A stretch of DNA of 64,000 bases from Sulfitobacter noctilucicola (lineage in GTDB: Bacteria > Pseudomonadota > Alphaproteobacteria > Rhodobacterales > Rhodobacteraceae). The notes below the pieces were generated by a model that made no database searches, was not told where the DNA came from, and saw only the letters and a list, made by a program, of their open reading frames with translations. The position numbers were made by a program, and so were the translations under genes. Positions 25,122 through 35,072 of this stretch are shown here, piece after piece (within the stretch, counting starts at the first letter, position 1; each line of letters starts with the position of its first letter). The DNA lies in the NCBI RefSeq assembly GCF_000622385.1, contig NZ_JASD01000008.1, positions 2,728,001 to 2,792,000 of the forward strand. Reading direction: 5' to 3'.

Positions 25122-26522
25122 ATGATTCCAGTGCAGGGTTTGGCAGGCGGCAAAGTGGCTGTGCTGGGGCTGGGGCGGTCCGGCTTAAGCGCTGCACGTG
25201 CCCTTCGCGAAGGCGGTGCGGAGGTGGTGTGCTGGGACGACAATCCGGCAGCACGCGACGCGGCCGCAGCAGAAGGTTTCGACTGTGAACCGTTCAAGAC
25301 GCCGCAAGCATTTGAAGGTATAGCACGGCTGATCGTCAGCCCCGGCATCCCGCATCTCTATCCGCATCCCAATGCCATTGTTGCCTGCGCATTAGAAGCC
25401 GGTGTGCCGGTCGACAACGACATCGGTCTCTTTTTTCAAAGCTTTGCGACCTCTGCCTGGGGCAGTTTCGAGACGATGCCGAGGGTTGTGGCCGTGACGG
25501 GCTCAAACGGCAAATCCACGACCTCTGCGCTGATCCACCACATTCTGGAACACGTGAAACGCCCCTGCCAGTTGGCCGGGAACATCGGGCGTGGTGTGCT
25601 TGATATCGAACCTGCGGTGGACGGAGAGGTTGTCGTGCTGGAACTGTCGTCTTATCAGACAGACCTCGCGCGGAACCTGACCCCAGATGTTGCCGTATTC
25701 ACCAACCTCAGCCCCGATCATCTGGACCGGCATCACGGTATGGGTGGTTATTTCGCTGCCAAAAGGCGGCTTTTTGCCGAAGGCGGGCCAGACCGTGCGG
25801 TGATTGGCGTGGACGAGGACGAGGGGCGGTTTCTGGCGGGACAGTTAAGCGAAGGGCCAGCAGATGACCGCGTGATCCGTGTCTCGGTCGAGCGCAAATT
25901 GACGGGGCCGGGCTGGCAGGTCGCTGCACGAAAGGGATTTTTGTCCGAGTACCGCAAAGGCAAGCAGGTGGCATCCATTGATCTGCGCAATGTGCCGGGC
26001 CTGCCGGGTTCGCACAACCACCAGAACGCCTGCGCCGCTTATGCCGCTTGTCGCAGCCTTGGCCTTGCACCCAAGGTCATTGAGACCGCGTTCCATTCGT
26101 TCGGGGGATTGCCGCACCGGAGCCAGACCATCGCTGAGCATAAGGGTGTGCGATACGTCAACGACAGCAAGGCCACGAATGTCGACTCTGCGGCAAAGGC
26201 TTTGGAAGCGTTCAAGAATATCCGCTGGATTTGTGGCGGACTTGAGAAAGAGGGCGGGCTGGAAGGCTTGGAAGGGCCAAGCGCGTCCGTTCGCAAGGCC
26301 TATGTAATCGGGCGAGAAGCGGCGGCTTTTGCAATGCAGCTTCCTGTCGAAGCAGAGGTTTGCGGCACGATGGATATCGCGGTGCGCCGCGCGGCGGAAG
26401 ATGCGCAAGAGGGGGACGTCGTTTTGCTGGCACCAGCGGCGGCCAGCTTTGACCAGTATGACAGCTTTGAAAAACGCGGCGAAGATTTCATCGCGCAGGT
26501 TCAGACGGTTATTGCCCGCTGA
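25122..26522 (+). CDS. murD: UDP-MurNAc-L-Ala:D-Glu ligase
   Basis: A 466-residue Mur ligase adding D-glutamate to UDP-MurNAc-L-Ala. The N-terminal Rossmann-like part has [15 protein letters not shown] near residue 10, the ATP loop is [12 protein letters not shown] near 126, with ELSSYQTD near 172, [10 protein letters not shown] near 192 and NDSKATN near 347. I chose ATG 25122 over an upstream ATG at 25089 because AGGGGTAAGG lies just before it. Since the preceding gene is antisense, a promoter in 25030-25121 is likely. Its 3' end overlaps the convergent flavoprotein gene by 14 bases. Confidence 0.94.
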   Translation: MIPVQGLAGGKVAVLGLGRSGLSAARALREGGAEVVCWDDNPAARDAAAAEGFDCEPFKTPQAFEGIARLIVSPGIPHLYPHPNAIVACALEAGVPVDNDIGLFFQSFATSAWGSFETMPRVVAVTGSNGKSTTSALIHHILEHVKRPCQLAGNIGRGVLDIEPAVDGEVVVLELSSYQTDLARNLTPDVAVFTNLSPDHLDRHHGMGGYFAAKRRLFAEGGPDRAVIGVDEDEGRFLAGQLSEGPADDRVIRVSVERKLTGPGWQVAARKGFLSEYRKGKQVASIDLRNVPGLPGSHNHQNACAAYAACRSLGLAPKVIETAFHSFGGLPHRSQTIAEHKGVRYVNDSKATNVDSAAKALEAFKNIRWICGGLEKEGGLEGLEGPSASVRKAYVIGREAAAFAMQLPVEAEVCGTMDIAVRRAAEDAQEGDVVLLAPAAASFDQYDSFEKRGEDFIAQVQTVIAR

Positions 26523-27687
26523 TCGCCCGCGCCGCTGCCATGCCGGATGACCACGCCCACTGGAAGTTGTAGCCGCCCAGCCATCCTGTGACGTCGACCG
26601 CTTCGCCGATAAAGTACAACCCCGGCACGTTTTTGGCCTCCATCGTCTTGGAGGACAGCGCATCGGTGTCGATACCCCCAAGGGTCACCTCGGCGGTGCG
26701 GTAGCCCTCTGTACCGTTGGGATGCAGCTCCCATGCAGCAAGGGTGTCAGTAAGATCGGTGAGACGCGCATCAGACCAATCGGCGAGGTTTCCAGAAAGG
26801 TCCATCTGTGTGCTCAGGTGATCCACAAGACGGGCGGGCAGGTGGCGCGACAGCTCGGTTGTAAAATTTTTGCGGCCTGCTGTCTGGCGCTGATCGCGCA
26901 GCTTGCCCAAAAGGTCGGCGGCAGGGATCAGATTAACCGTGATCGGATCGCCTGTATGCCAATAGGACGAGGCCTGTAGAACAGCGGGACCGGACAGGCC
27001 ACGGTGTGTGAACAGCAAGGCTTCCTCGAATGTTGTACCGTTTGCGGTGACGCGTGCGGGGGTGGCAACGCCGGAGATTTCTGCAAAGCGGTTTTCGGCA
27101 AAGGTGAAGGGCACCAATGCGGCAGAGGTATCGGTAACGGGGATGCCGAACTGGTGCGCCACATCATAGGCAAAACCGGTTGCCCCCATCTTGGGAATTG
27201 ACTTGCCACCGGTGGCAACAATCAAATTGTCGCTTATGATTTTGACTTCTTTGTCAGATGCTTCCAGCGTGAAGCTGAAGTGGTTGTCGAGCTTCTCTAT
27301 GTTACGGACGCTTGCGCGCAAGCGCAGATCAACGCCCGCGTCCTCCATCAGTTTTCGCAACATCGCAACAATATCTTTGGCGGAGGTGTCGCAAAAGAGC
27401 TGGCCCAATGTCTTTTCGTGCCACGGGATATCAAAGCGATCTACAAGGGCGACAAAATCCCACTGTGTATAGCGGGCCAGCGCAGATTTGGCGAAGTGAG
27501 GGTTGTTGGACAGGAAGTTTTCCGGTCCTGCATACATATTTGTGAAATTGCAGCGCCCCCCGCCGGATATGCGGATTTTCTCTCCGGGGGCCTTGGCGTG
27601 ATCGACCACGAGAACACGGCCCCCACAGTGGGCCGCGCACATCATTCCGGCAGCGCCGGCACCTATAATGACTGTGTCATAATGCAT
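26509..27687 (-). CDS. HI0933/YhiN-type FAD-binding flavoprotein
   Basis: A 392-residue flavoprotein of the HI0933 (BaiN/YhiN) family. The N-terminal dinucleotide-binding loop is [13 protein letters not shown] at residues 6-18, followed by [12 protein letters not shown] near 48, the typical family patch, [14 protein letters not shown] near 155 and the C-terminal [19 protein letters not shown]. The reaction is not firmly established; characterised relatives are NAD(P)H-dependent oxidoreductases. The ATG at 27687 gives the standard N-terminus; the open frame upstream is not coding. It is antisense within the dcw cluster and divergent from the peroxiredoxin-like gene. Confidence 0.88.
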   Translation of the reverse strand: MHYDTVIIGAGAAGMMCAAHCGGRVLVVDHAKAPGEKIRISGGGRCNFTNMYAGPENFLSNNPHFAKSALARYTQWDFVALVDRFDIPWHEKTLGQLFCDTSAKDIVAMLRKLMEDAGVDLRLRASVRNIEKLDNHFSFTLEASDKEVKIISDNLIVATGGKSIPKMGATGFAYDVAHQFGIPVTDTSAALVPFTFAENRFAEISGVATPARVTANGTTFEEALLFTHRGLSGPAVLQASSYWHTGDPITVNLIPAADLLGKLRDQRQTAGRKNFTTELSRHLPARLVDHLSTQMDLSGNLADWSDARLTDLTDTLAAWELHPNGTEGYRTAEVTLGGIDTDALSSKTMEAKNVPGLYFIGEAVDVTGWLGGYNFQWAWSSGMAAARAISGQ

Positions 27688-27729
27688 GGGGCGGGGCTTG
27701 CACCGATGCGGGGGCGGGGTCAAGTTCGT

Positions 27730-27764
27730 GTGATGCACCTTGCACAAATCCCGTGCGGCATCAC
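27730..27764. promoter_or_regulatory. two-part inverted repeat in the peroxiredoxin leader
   Basis: GTGATGC (27730-27736) pairs with GCATCAC (27758-27764), and inside it GCAC and GTGC pair around AAATCCC. It lies 33 bases before the peroxiredoxin start and 42 bases before the flavoprotein start on the other strand, so it could be an operator for either gene or a leader hairpin. Confidence 0.3.
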
Positions 27765-27797
27765 CTCCCTTATGAACGCAAATAAAGGAGAGATAAA

Positions 27798-28322
27798 ATG
27801 ACACTCGCTGCAGGATCTGAATTCCCGAATATCGAAGTGCCGAAGCTTGGTGGGGGCACGCTGGTGCTGGGCGCACCACAGGGCGGGCATGACTGGAAGT
27901 TGGTCGTGGTTTACCGTGGTTTGCACTGCCCGATCTGCAAGAAGTACCTTGCTCAACTCGATGATCTCACAGCTGATTTTGCCGATTTGGGTGTGGATGT
28001 CGTCGCGGTTTCTGGGGACGGCGAGGAAAAGGCCCGTTCGATGGTTGACGAGAAAGAGCTGAAGCTGCCTTTGGGCTATGGCCTTACGATTTCTCAGATG
28101 AATGAATTGGGGCTCTACATAAGTGATCCGCGTAGCCCGCAGGAGACAGACCAGCCCTTCGCAGAGCCCGGCCTTTTTGTGGTGAACGGCGAGGGCAAAA
28201 TCCAGATCATCGACATTTCGAACGCGCCGTTTGCGCGGCCTGATTTGTCTTCACTCGTGAACGGGGTCAAGTTTGTGCGCGAAAATGACTATCCGATCCG
28301 CGGGACCCACAAGCCTGCCTAA
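27798..28322 (+). CDS. peroxiredoxin-like (AhpC/TSA) thioredoxin-fold protein
   Basis: A 174-residue thioredoxin-fold protein of the AhpC/TSA or redoxin group. After a short N-terminal strand comes VVVYRGLHCPICKKYL with C44 and C47, a CxxC in the place of the peroxidatic cysteine, and GVDVVAVSGDGEE, the second conserved patch. True peroxiredoxins have PxxxTxxC, which is replaced here by RGLHCPIC, so a thiol reductase or peroxidase of the PRX-like subgroup is likely. AAAGGAGAG lies 6 bases before the ATG. It lies between the flavoprotein (divergent) and ftsW. Confidence 0.8.
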   Translation: MTLAAGSEFPNIEVPKLGGGTLVLGAPQGGHDWKLVVVYRGLHCPICKKYLAQLDDLTADFADLGVDVVAVSGDGEEKARSMVDEKELKLPLGYGLTISQMNELGLYISDPRSPQETDQPFAEPGLFVVNGEGKIQIIDISNAPFARPDLSSLVNGVKFVRENDYPIRGTHKPA

Positions 28323-28467
28323 GATGTCCGCAGGCCGGGGCGAGCAGGGGGAAGACGCCTTGCGGAAAACCCCTAGCCTGCGGTCAAAAATGCGTTTATG
28401 CTGCAAATAACGACCCCAGAACGGGGCGGCCCTTTGGGGCTATCGAGGCAGTGTAAGGCAGACAGTC

Positions 28468-29637
28468 ATGACAGCGATGGCGCATGGCATCATTCCGGTA
28501 ACGGATGGTGAACCGATTCTTCCAAAGTGGTGGCGGACCGTTGATCGCTGGGCGTTGTCCTGTGTTCTGATGTTGTTTGCGGTGGGGCTCTTGCTAGGGC
28601 TTGCGGCGTCTGTCCCGTTGGCAGAGCGTAACGGCTTTCAACCCTTCCATTACGTGCAGCGGCAGGCGGTTTTTGGCAGCTTGGCGATTATGGCAATGCT
28701 GTTGACGTCAATGATGTCACCTATCGTGGTGCGTCGTCTGGCCGTAATCGGCTTTGTCGGTGCCTTTGTGGCTCTCGCTTTGTTGCCGTTTTTCGGTACG
28801 GACTTCGGAAAAGGGGCAACCAGATGGTATTCACTTGGATTTGCCTCGATCCAGCCGTCGGAATTTCTCAAGCCGGGTTTTGTGGTTGCGGCTGCGTGGA
28901 TGATGGCGGCTTCACTTGAGATTAACGGCCCTCCGGGCAAAACGTGGTCTTTCGCGCTGTGCATCGCAATCGTGTTAATGTTGACGTTGCAACCGGACTT
29001 CGGACAGGCATGTCTGGTCCTTTTCGGCTGGGGTGTAATGTACTTCGTCGCTGGCGCACCGATGGTGCTGCTGGTCGGCATGGCAGCCATGGTCGTAATT
29101 GCGGGTACTGTTGCCTACGCAAATTCCGAACACTTTGCCCGCCGCATTGACGGATTTCTAAGCCCTGATGTCGATCCGACGACACAACTTGGTTATGCCA
29201 CCAATGCAATCCGCGAGGGTGGTCTGTTCGGCGTCGGCGTGGGCGAGGGCGAAGTGAAATGGTCGCTGCCCGATGCGCACACGGACTTTATTATCGCAGT
29301 TGCAGCCGAAGAATACGGGCTGATCCTCGTGATGTGCATTATTGCCCTTTATACAGGCGTGGTTGTGCGGTCTTTGCTGCGATTGGTGCGCGAACGTGAT
29401 CCGTTTATCCGTTTGGCAGGGACCGGCCTTGCCTGCATGTTCGGTGTGCAGGCGATGATCAACATGGGGGTGGCTGTACGTTTGCTTCCCGCAAAGGGAA
29501 TGACGCTGCCGTTCGTAAGCTATGGCGGATCGTCAGTCATTGCGAGCGGGATTGCGGTGGGTATGCTGCTCGCCTTTACGCGCACACGCCCGCAAGGCCA
29601 GATTTCCGATCTTCTCGGGCGGGGGCGCGGCCGATGA
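28468..29637 (+). CDS. ftsW: septal peptidoglycan polymerase FtsW
   Basis: A 389-residue SEDS-family glycosyltransferase with about ten membrane helices, polymerising lipid II at the septum together with FtsI. Signatures: [21 protein letters not shown] near residue 112, LQPDFGQ near 174 with the catalytic-site aspartate, [17 protein letters not shown] near 268, and [13 protein letters not shown] near 345. The cluster was interrupted by antisense genes upstream, so a promoter probably lies in 28323-28467. Its end overlaps murG by 4 bases. Confidence 0.95.
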   Translation: MTAMAHGIIPVTDGEPILPKWWRTVDRWALSCVLMLFAVGLLLGLAASVPLAERNGFQPFHYVQRQAVFGSLAIMAMLLTSMMSPIVVRRLAVIGFVGAFVALALLPFFGTDFGKGATRWYSLGFASIQPSEFLKPGFVVAAAWMMAASLEINGPPGKTWSFALCIAIVLMLTLQPDFGQACLVLFGWGVMYFVAGAPMVLLVGMAAMVVIAGTVAYANSEHFARRIDGFLSPDVDPTTQLGYATNAIREGGLFGVGVGEGEVKWSLPDAHTDFIIAVAAEEYGLILVMCIIALYTGVVVRSLLRLVRERDPFIRLAGTGLACMFGVQAMINMGVAVRLLPAKGMTLPFVSYGGSSVIASGIAVGMLLAFTRTRPQGQISDLLGRGRGR

Positions 29638-30734
29638 GTGCGCCATTGCTCATCATTGCAGCGGGCGGGACCGGCGGACATATGTTTCCCGCGCAGTCGC
29701 TGGCTGAAGTTATGCTTGCGCGCGGCTGGCGCGTAAGGCTCAGCACGGACGCGCGTGGCGCGCGCTACACCAGCGGATTTCCTGATGCTGTCGAGATCGT
29801 CGAAGTCAGCTCGGCCACCTTCGCGAGGGGCGGGCTGCTCGCCAAGGCGCTGGTCGCCCCAAAAATTGCGATGGGTGTTTTGACGGCAGCATGGCGTATG
29901 ATGCGTGATAAACCCGATGCAGTTGTCGGCTTTGGTGGCTATCCTTCCATTCCTGCGCTTGGCGCGGCTGTGATGCTTCGCATTCCTCGCATGATCCACG
30001 AACAGAACGGCGTTCTGGGGCGGGTGAATGAACTTTTCGCAAAGCGGGTCGATGCAATTGCCTGCGGAACCTGGCCCACCGAACTGCCCGAGGGTGTTGA
30101 AGGCACGCATGTCGGCAATCCGGTTCGCGCCGCTATCCTTGAGCGCGCAGGCGCGGGGTACATCCCGCCCGGTGATTACCCGATGGAGCTTTTGGTCATG
30201 GGCGGATCGCAAGGGGCACGTATCCTGAGTGATGTCGTGCCGCCTGCCATCGCTGCCCTGCCGATGGAAATGCTCCGCAACATCCGTGTCAGCCATCAGG
30301 CCCGTGACGAAGACGCAGAAAGAGTGACCGCCTTTTACGCAGAAAGCGGGATCGATGCGGAGGTGAAGCCTTTCTTTGATGATGTGCCGCGCCGCATGTC
30401 CGAAGCACAACTGGTAATTACGCGCGCCGGGGCGTCGACCATCGCCGATATGTCCGTCATCGGCAGGCCCAGCGTGCTGATCCCGCTTGCCGCCGCGATC
30501 CGCGACGAACAGACCGCAAACGGTCGCGGGCTGGTAGAAGCAGGTGCCGCGATCATGATGCAGGAAGATGTGGCTACACCAGAGGCCCTGAGCGAACAGA
30601 TTTTAACCGTGCTGAGCAATCCCGAAGCAGCATTGCTGATGGCGCAGGGGGCGCTGTCGGTCGGCAAGCCCGAGGCCGCCGAAGCGCTCGCACGGATGGT
30701 GGAATTTCTCGTGGATAGAGGACAAAGACAATGA
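29634..30734 (+). CDS. murG: UDP-GlcNAc:lipid I N-acetylglucosaminyltransferase
   Basis: A 366-residue GT-B glycosyltransferase converting lipid I to lipid II at the cytoplasmic face. Glycine-rich loops GGTGGH at residues 11-16 and GFGGYPS near 100, [11 protein letters not shown] near 123, the GGSQGARI loop near 189, and the C-terminal [11 protein letters not shown] near 264 with the UDP-GlcNAc site are all present. Four-base overlaps on both sides (ftsW and murC) indicate coupled translation. Confidence 0.96.
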   Translation: MSAPLLIIAAGGTGGHMFPAQSLAEVMLARGWRVRLSTDARGARYTSGFPDAVEIVEVSSATFARGGLLAKALVAPKIAMGVLTAAWRMMRDKPDAVVGFGGYPSIPALGAAVMLRIPRMIHEQNGVLGRVNELFAKRVDAIACGTWPTELPEGVEGTHVGNPVRAAILERAGAGYIPPGDYPMELLVMGGSQGARILSDVVPPAIAALPMEMLRNIRVSHQARDEDAERVTAFYAESGIDAEVKPFFDDVPRRMSEAQLVITRAGASTIADMSVIGRPSVLIPLAAAIRDEQTANGRGLVEAGAAIMMQEDVATPEALSEQILTVLSNPEAALLMAQGALSVGKPEAAEALARMVEFLVDRGQRQ

Positions 30735-32149
30735 ACGCAGCAGCCACGAAGCTTCCCACCGACGTGGGTCCGATCCATTTTGTGGGCATCGGCGGTATCG
30801 GCATGTCCGGCATTGCCGAAGTGCTTCTGAACCACGGCTACACCGTGCAGGGGTCTGACCTTAAAGCGTCCAAGATCACCGACCGTCTCAAGGAACTTGG
30901 TGCAAAGATTTTCGAAGGTCAGAAGGCCGAGAATATCGACGGCGCAGAAGTCGTCGTTATCTCTTCGGCGATCAAGAAGGGCAACGCAGAGCTGGACGCC
31001 GCGCGTCTTGCCGGTTTGCCGATTGTGCGCCGCGCCGAGATGCTGGCAGAGTTGATGCGCCTAAAATCCAATATCGCCGTGGCCGGAACCCACGGTAAGA
31101 CGACCACAACAACTATGGTCGCCGAATTGCTTGTAGCCGGCGGCATTGATCCGACGGTTGTGAATGGTGGCATCATCCACGCCTATGGCTCGAACGCGCG
31201 AATGGGGCAGGGCGAATGGATGGTGGTTGAAGCGGATGAGAGCGACGGCACGTTCAACCGTCTGCCCGCAACCATCGCGATCGTCACCAACATCGACCCC
31301 GAGCACATGGAGCATTGGGGCGACTTTGATACCCTGCGTCAGGGATTTGTCGATTTTGTCTCTAACATCCCCTTTTACGGTCTGGCTGTGTGCAACACCG
31401 ACCATGACGAAGTGCAAAAACTGGTTGGTAAGATTACCGACCGGCGTGTGATGACCTATGGTTTCAATGCACAGGCAGATGTGCGGGCGAAAGGTCTGCA
31501 CTACAAAGCTGGCGTTGCGCATTTCGATATTCATTTGCAGGCAGAAGACAAGGTTATCGAAAACTGTGCCTTGCCGATGCCGGGGGATCACAATGTCTCA
31601 AACGCCTTGGCCGCTGTCGCGGTATCCCGGCATCTGGGCATGAAGATTGACGAAATCCGAGAAGCGCTTGCGGCCTTCGGTGGCGTTAACCGCCGCTTTA
31701 CGAAGGTGGGTGAAGTTGACGGCGTGACAATCATTGATGACTACGGCCACCATCCGGTTGAGATTGCCGCCGTGCTGAAAGCGGCGCGTCAGGCGACCGA
31801 AGGGCGCGTCATTGCCGTGCATCAACCGCACCGGTATTCGCGTCTTAGCCATCACTTCGATGAATTCTGCGCGTGCTTCAACGATGCGGATGTCGTTGGT
31901 ATCGCGGATGTTTTTGCCGCAGGCGAAGACCCGATTGAAGGGGCGTCCCGCGATGATCTGGTTGCCGGTCTTATCCGGCACGGGCACCGTCATGCGCGGT
32001 CTGTGACTGGTGAAGAAGACCTCGTGCGGCTGGTTCGTGAACAAGCGGGACCGGGTGACATGGTTGTTTGTCTGGGTGCCGGTACGATCAGCACCTGGGC
32101 AAACGGATTGCCGGAAAAGCTGGCGGCTCTAAAAGGTGCTGCCGCGTGA
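30731..32149 (+). CDS. murC: UDP-MurNAc:L-alanine ligase
   Basis: A 472-residue Mur ligase adding the first stem amino acid. N-terminal [14 protein letters not shown] near residue 17 binds the nucleotide sugar, GTHGKTTTT near 119 is the ATP loop, [11 protein letters not shown] near 168 and [11 protein letters not shown] near 185 belong to the central domain, and [10 protein letters not shown] near 335 and HQPHRYSR near 364 to the C-terminal one. After it, 157 bases without a gene precede the DUF2484 genes. Confidence 0.96.
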   Translation: MNAAATKLPTDVGPIHFVGIGGIGMSGIAEVLLNHGYTVQGSDLKASKITDRLKELGAKIFEGQKAENIDGAEVVVISSAIKKGNAELDAARLAGLPIVRRAEMLAELMRLKSNIAVAGTHGKTTTTTMVAELLVAGGIDPTVVNGGIIHAYGSNARMGQGEWMVVEADESDGTFNRLPATIAIVTNIDPEHMEHWGDFDTLRQGFVDFVSNIPFYGLAVCNTDHDEVQKLVGKITDRRVMTYGFNAQADVRAKGLHYKAGVAHFDIHLQAEDKVIENCALPMPGDHNVSNALAAVAVSRHLGMKIDEIREALAAFGGVNRRFTKVGEVDGVTIIDDYGHHPVEIAAVLKAARQATEGRVIAVHQPHRYSRLSHHFDEFCACFNDADVVGIADVFAAGEDPIEGASRDDLVAGLIRHGHRHARSVTGEEDLVRLVREQAGPGDMVVCLGAGTISTWANGLPEKLAALKGAAA

Positions 32150-32306
32150 TGCAGGGACTTGCGATATCCGCGCCATGGTGCGCCGTCGCAAATTCCGACT
32201 TTGGGGGACCATCGAAGGCGAAGGGTGCTTGCAACATCCGACACTTCATTAACTCCGGTCCGCAAGGCCCTTGGCCTGTGCGACCTCTTAAGAAAGGTAT
32301 CTCCTC

Positions 32307-32558
32307 ATGACCCTCCTTTGGATATGTGTGCTTTGGGTGTTTGCATCCGCTGGCATTGCCGTTTTGCCGTTGCGCCAGCAATTTTTGCCCGGCGCGTTCT
32401 TGTTGCTGACGGGTCCTTTGCTGATCCTGCTGATCGCGTTTCAGGTTGGCTGGTTCATGGCGCTTCTGGCTTTGGCGGCATTCGGATCGATGTTCCGTAA
32501 CCCGCTGATGTTCCTCTGGGCCAAATTGCGCGGCCAGAACCCGGCTCTGCCACAGTGA
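32307..32558 (+). CDS. DUF2484 small membrane protein, first copy
   Basis: An 83-residue protein with two membrane helices (residues 3-20 and about 29-57) and the DUF2484 end pattern AFGSMFRNPLMFLW. DUF2484 genes are characteristically found between murC and murB in Rhodobacterales, suggesting a role in envelope assembly, but no function is known. AAGAAAGG lies before the ATG. Its last 4 bases overlap the next gene. Confidence 0.8.
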   Translation: MTLLWICVLWVFASAGIAVLPLRQQFLPGAFLLLTGPLLILLIAFQVGWFMALLALAAFGSMFRNPLMFLWAKLRGQNPALPQ

Positions 32559-32821
32559 GCCTTTCGCTGACGTTAGCCTGCGTTTGGGCGTTAATTGCCA
32601 ATGTTCTGGCCATGACGCCCAGTCGCGACCAACATTGGCGCAATGCCTATATTCTGATTGCGCTTGGTATTCCTCTTTTGGGGTATGTCACGGTGCAGCA
32701 CGGCCCATGGGTCGCGCTTTTGGTGTTGGCGGGTGGCTGCTCTATTCTGCGCTGGCCGCTGATATATCTCGGTCGTTGGGTGCGGCGCAGTGTAACACAG
32801 ACGGGCGGCCCGGCGGAATGA
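32555..32821 (+). CDS. DUF2484 small membrane protein, second copy
   Basis: An 88-residue paralogue of the preceding protein: two helices (residues about 5-20 and 32-62), a central charged turn TPSRDQHWRN, and CSILRWPLIYLGRW at the position of the first copy's SMFRNPLMFLW. The pair looks like an old tandem duplication that has diverged strongly. It overlaps the neighbours on both sides by 4 bases, so all three small genes are translationally coupled. Confidence 0.75.
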   Translation: MSLSLTLACVWALIANVLAMTPSRDQHWRNAYILIALGIPLLGYVTVQHGPWVALLVLAGGCSILRWPLIYLGRWVRRSVTQTGGPAE

Positions 32822-33111
32822 CCGTAACGGTCGGAACACTGGTTGGCCTGCTGGCGTTCTGGATGGCGGCCTGCTGTTTTTGCGGGCTCAAGGGGCGCTA
32901 CGTCTGGTTTGCAGCGGTCTTGCTGTTTGGCCTGACGCTCAATCTGATCTGGATGATGGTCGGGCTGGATGCCAGCATTCGCGAAATACATGTGCTGGTC
33001 GCACAGATCTCTGCCACGATGTATGCGGTGATCGCTTTCGTCATCGGCAGGTTTCTGGGCCGCATCCGTCGTGCGTGGGCAGAAAGTGCAGTTGACGAGG
33101 CTGGGATTTGA
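32818..33111 (+). CDS. small membrane protein of unknown function
   Basis: A 97-residue protein with three predicted helices (residues 4-22, 27-47 and 61-80) and a short acidic-basic tail (RRAWAESAVDEAGI). I chose the ATG at 32818, which overlaps the stop of the second DUF2484 gene by 4 bases; the frame itself is open further upstream, inside the other gene. No family recognised. Its place in the murC-murB interval makes an envelope role likely. Confidence 0.65.
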   Translation: MTVTVGTLVGLLAFWMAACCFCGLKGRYVWFAAVLLFGLTLNLIWMMVGLDASIREIHVLVAQISATMYAVIAFVIGRFLGRIRRAWAESAVDEAGI

Positions 33112-33142
33112 CCTCGGCTTGTTTCGCGCATAATCGGGCAAT

Positions 33143-34084
33143 ATGAACGATATATCCCTTCCTCCCGTGCGCGGCACGCTGACAGCACAACGCGCCTTGG
33201 ACACACTCACATGGTTACGCGTGGGCGGACCGGCTGACTATCTTTTCCAGCCTGCCGATCTGGATGATCTGCGCGACTTCCTAAAGGCCTTGCCGGGCAA
33301 TGTTTCAGTTTTCCCTATGGGTGTTGGCAGCAACCTGATCGTTCGGGACGGCGGGCTGCGCGCCGTAGTGATCCGCTTGGGCCGCGGCTTTAACGGGATC
33401 GAAATCGCTGATGGCGTTGTTACGGCAGGGGCGGCTGCGCTTGACGCGCATGTGGCGCGCAAGGCTGCGGATGCCGATCTCGATATGACATTTCTACGCA
33501 CCATCCCTGGTAGCATCGGCGGTGCGGTGCGCATGAACGCAGGCTGCTACGGCAGCTACACAGCGGATCACTTCGTTTCGGCCAAGGCCATGCTGCGGGA
33601 TGGCACACTGGTCACGCTTCATAAAGATGATCTGAATTTCCGGTACCGTCAAAGCGATCTGGCAGGTGAAGCGGTCATCGTTTCAGCCACTTTCGCGCCA
33701 CCTTCGGGCGATGCTGCGGCATTGCATGCGCGGATGGAGGACCAGCTTGCCAAGCGTGATGCGACGCAACCGACGAAGGACCGTAGCGCAGGAAGTACGT
33801 TCCGAAATCCGGCTGGATTTTCCTCTACAGGGCAGGCGGATGATGTGCATGACCTCAAGGCGTGGAAGGTCATAGATGATGCCGGACTGCGCGGTGCTAC
33901 CAAGGGTGGGGCGCAGATGTCGCCCAAGCATCCTAATTTCCTGATCAACACAGGCGATGCCACGGCGGCAGACCTCGAAGGATTGGGCGAAGAGGTGCGA
34001 AAAAAGGTTTACGATTCCCAAGGGATTACGCTAGAGTGGGAAATTATGCGAATTGGCGAATTTGTAAGCGACCAAGACGTGTAA
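33143..34084 (+). CDS. murB: UDP-N-acetylenolpyruvoylglucosamine reductase
   Basis: A 313-residue FAD enzyme reducing enolpyruvyl-UDP-GlcNAc to UDP-MurNAc with NADPH. The FAD domain shows [12 protein letters not shown] near residue 24, [13 protein letters not shown] near 58 and [17 protein letters not shown] near 120; the catalytic serine lies in [11 protein letters not shown] near 214 and the C-terminal glutamate in GITLEWEI near 296. It is a type I MurB by length. A gap of 67 bases separates it from ddl. Confidence 0.96.
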   Translation: MNDISLPPVRGTLTAQRALDTLTWLRVGGPADYLFQPADLDDLRDFLKALPGNVSVFPMGVGSNLIVRDGGLRAVVIRLGRGFNGIEIADGVVTAGAAALDAHVARKAADADLDMTFLRTIPGSIGGAVRMNAGCYGSYTADHFVSAKAMLRDGTLVTLHKDDLNFRYRQSDLAGEAVIVSATFAPPSGDAAALHARMEDQLAKRDATQPTKDRSAGSTFRNPAGFSSTGQADDVHDLKAWKVIDDAGLRGATKGGAQMSPKHPNFLINTGDATAADLEGLGEEVRKKVYDSQGITLEWEIMRIGEFVSDQDV

Positions 34085-34151
34085 AGGACAAGCTGGCAAA
34101 CAGCAAAGACCAATAAAAAGGACCATAAAGGTCCGGGACAAAGGCACATCA

Positions 34152-35072
34152 GTGGGTACGTCGAGCAGACAAACCCCGACAGTAGCGGTTGTAATGGGTG
34201 GCCCTTCGGCGGAACGGGAGGTGTCACTGAGCACGGGACGTGCGTGCGCTGCCGCTTTGCGGGAACGGAATTTTAATGTGGTTGAGGTCGATGCCGGCCC
34301 CGACCTTTATGCCGTTTTGACGGACCTTAAACCTGATGTTGCACTGAACTGTCTGCATGGCCGCTGGGGTGAAGACGGCTGTGTGCAGGGGTTATTTGAA
34401 TGGATGCGTTTGCCCTACACCCACTCCGGGGTGCTGGCCTCGGCTCTTGCGATGGACAAGCAGCGCTGCAAGGAAATTTTTCAGCTCCACAATCTCCCCG
34501 TAATGCAAAGCCATGTTCTGCCTAAAGCAGAGGTGATGGCGGACCATGTGATGTCGCCGCCTTATGTGATCAAGCCGAATAATGAAGGCTCCAGCGTCGG
34601 GGTTTATCTGGTGCAGGAGGGTGCGAACACTCCACCGCAGTTGGATGAGAGCATGCCGGAGTTTGTCATGGTCGAGGCTTTCGCGCCGGGGCGCGAGTTG
34701 ACCACTACCGTGATGGGCGACCGCGCCTTGACGGTGACAGACATCATCACCACCGGCTGGTACGATTATGACGCCAAGTACAAGGAAGGCGGCTCTAGCC
34801 ATGTGGTGCCTGCCGATATCCCGCCACATATTTTCGATCTGTGTATGGACTACGCCTTGCAGGCGCATAACGCATTGGGATGCCGTGGTGTCAGCCGAAC
34901 GGATTTCCGCTGGGACGAAAGCAAGGGCGCTGACGGGTTGATCTTGCTTGAGACAAATACACAGCCTGGCATGACCGCTACTTCGCTGTCGCCGGAGCAG
35001 GGGCAAGCGTGCGGCATCTCTTTCCCGGATTTTTGCGCATGGATGGTAGAGGACGCCTCATGCGATCGTTGA
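34152..35072 (+). CDS. ddl: D-alanine-D-alanine ligase
   Basis: A 306-residue ATP-grasp enzyme making D-Ala-D-Ala for MurF. VMGGPSAEREVSLSTG near residue 14, LHGRWGEDGCVQG near 66, KPNNEGSSVGV near 139, and LLETNTQPGMTATSL near 268 are intact. The start is GTG 34152; the next in-frame ATG (34194) would cut off the first strand of the N-terminal domain. Its 3' end overlaps ftsQ by 13 bases. Confidence 0.95.
   Translation: MGTSSRQTPTVAVVMGGPSAEREVSLSTGRACAAALRERNFNVVEVDAGPDLYAVLTDLKPDVALNCLHGRWGEDGCVQGLFEWMRLPYTHSGVLASALAMDKQRCKEIFQLHNLPVMQSHVLPKAEVMADHVMSPPYVIKPNNEGSSVGVYLVQEGANTPPQLDESMPEFVMVEAFAPGRELTTTVMGDRALTVTDIITTGWYDYDAKYKEGGSSHVVPADIPPHIFDLCMDYALQAHNALGCRGVSRTDFRWDESKGADGLILLETNTQPGMTATSLSPEQGQACGISFPDFCAWMVEDASCDR

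Noticed and set aside
28328..28383. CCGCAGGC/GCCTGCGG repeat after the peroxiredoxin-like gene
   Set aside because: A perfect 8-bp stem, but the loop is 40 bases; too weak to call.
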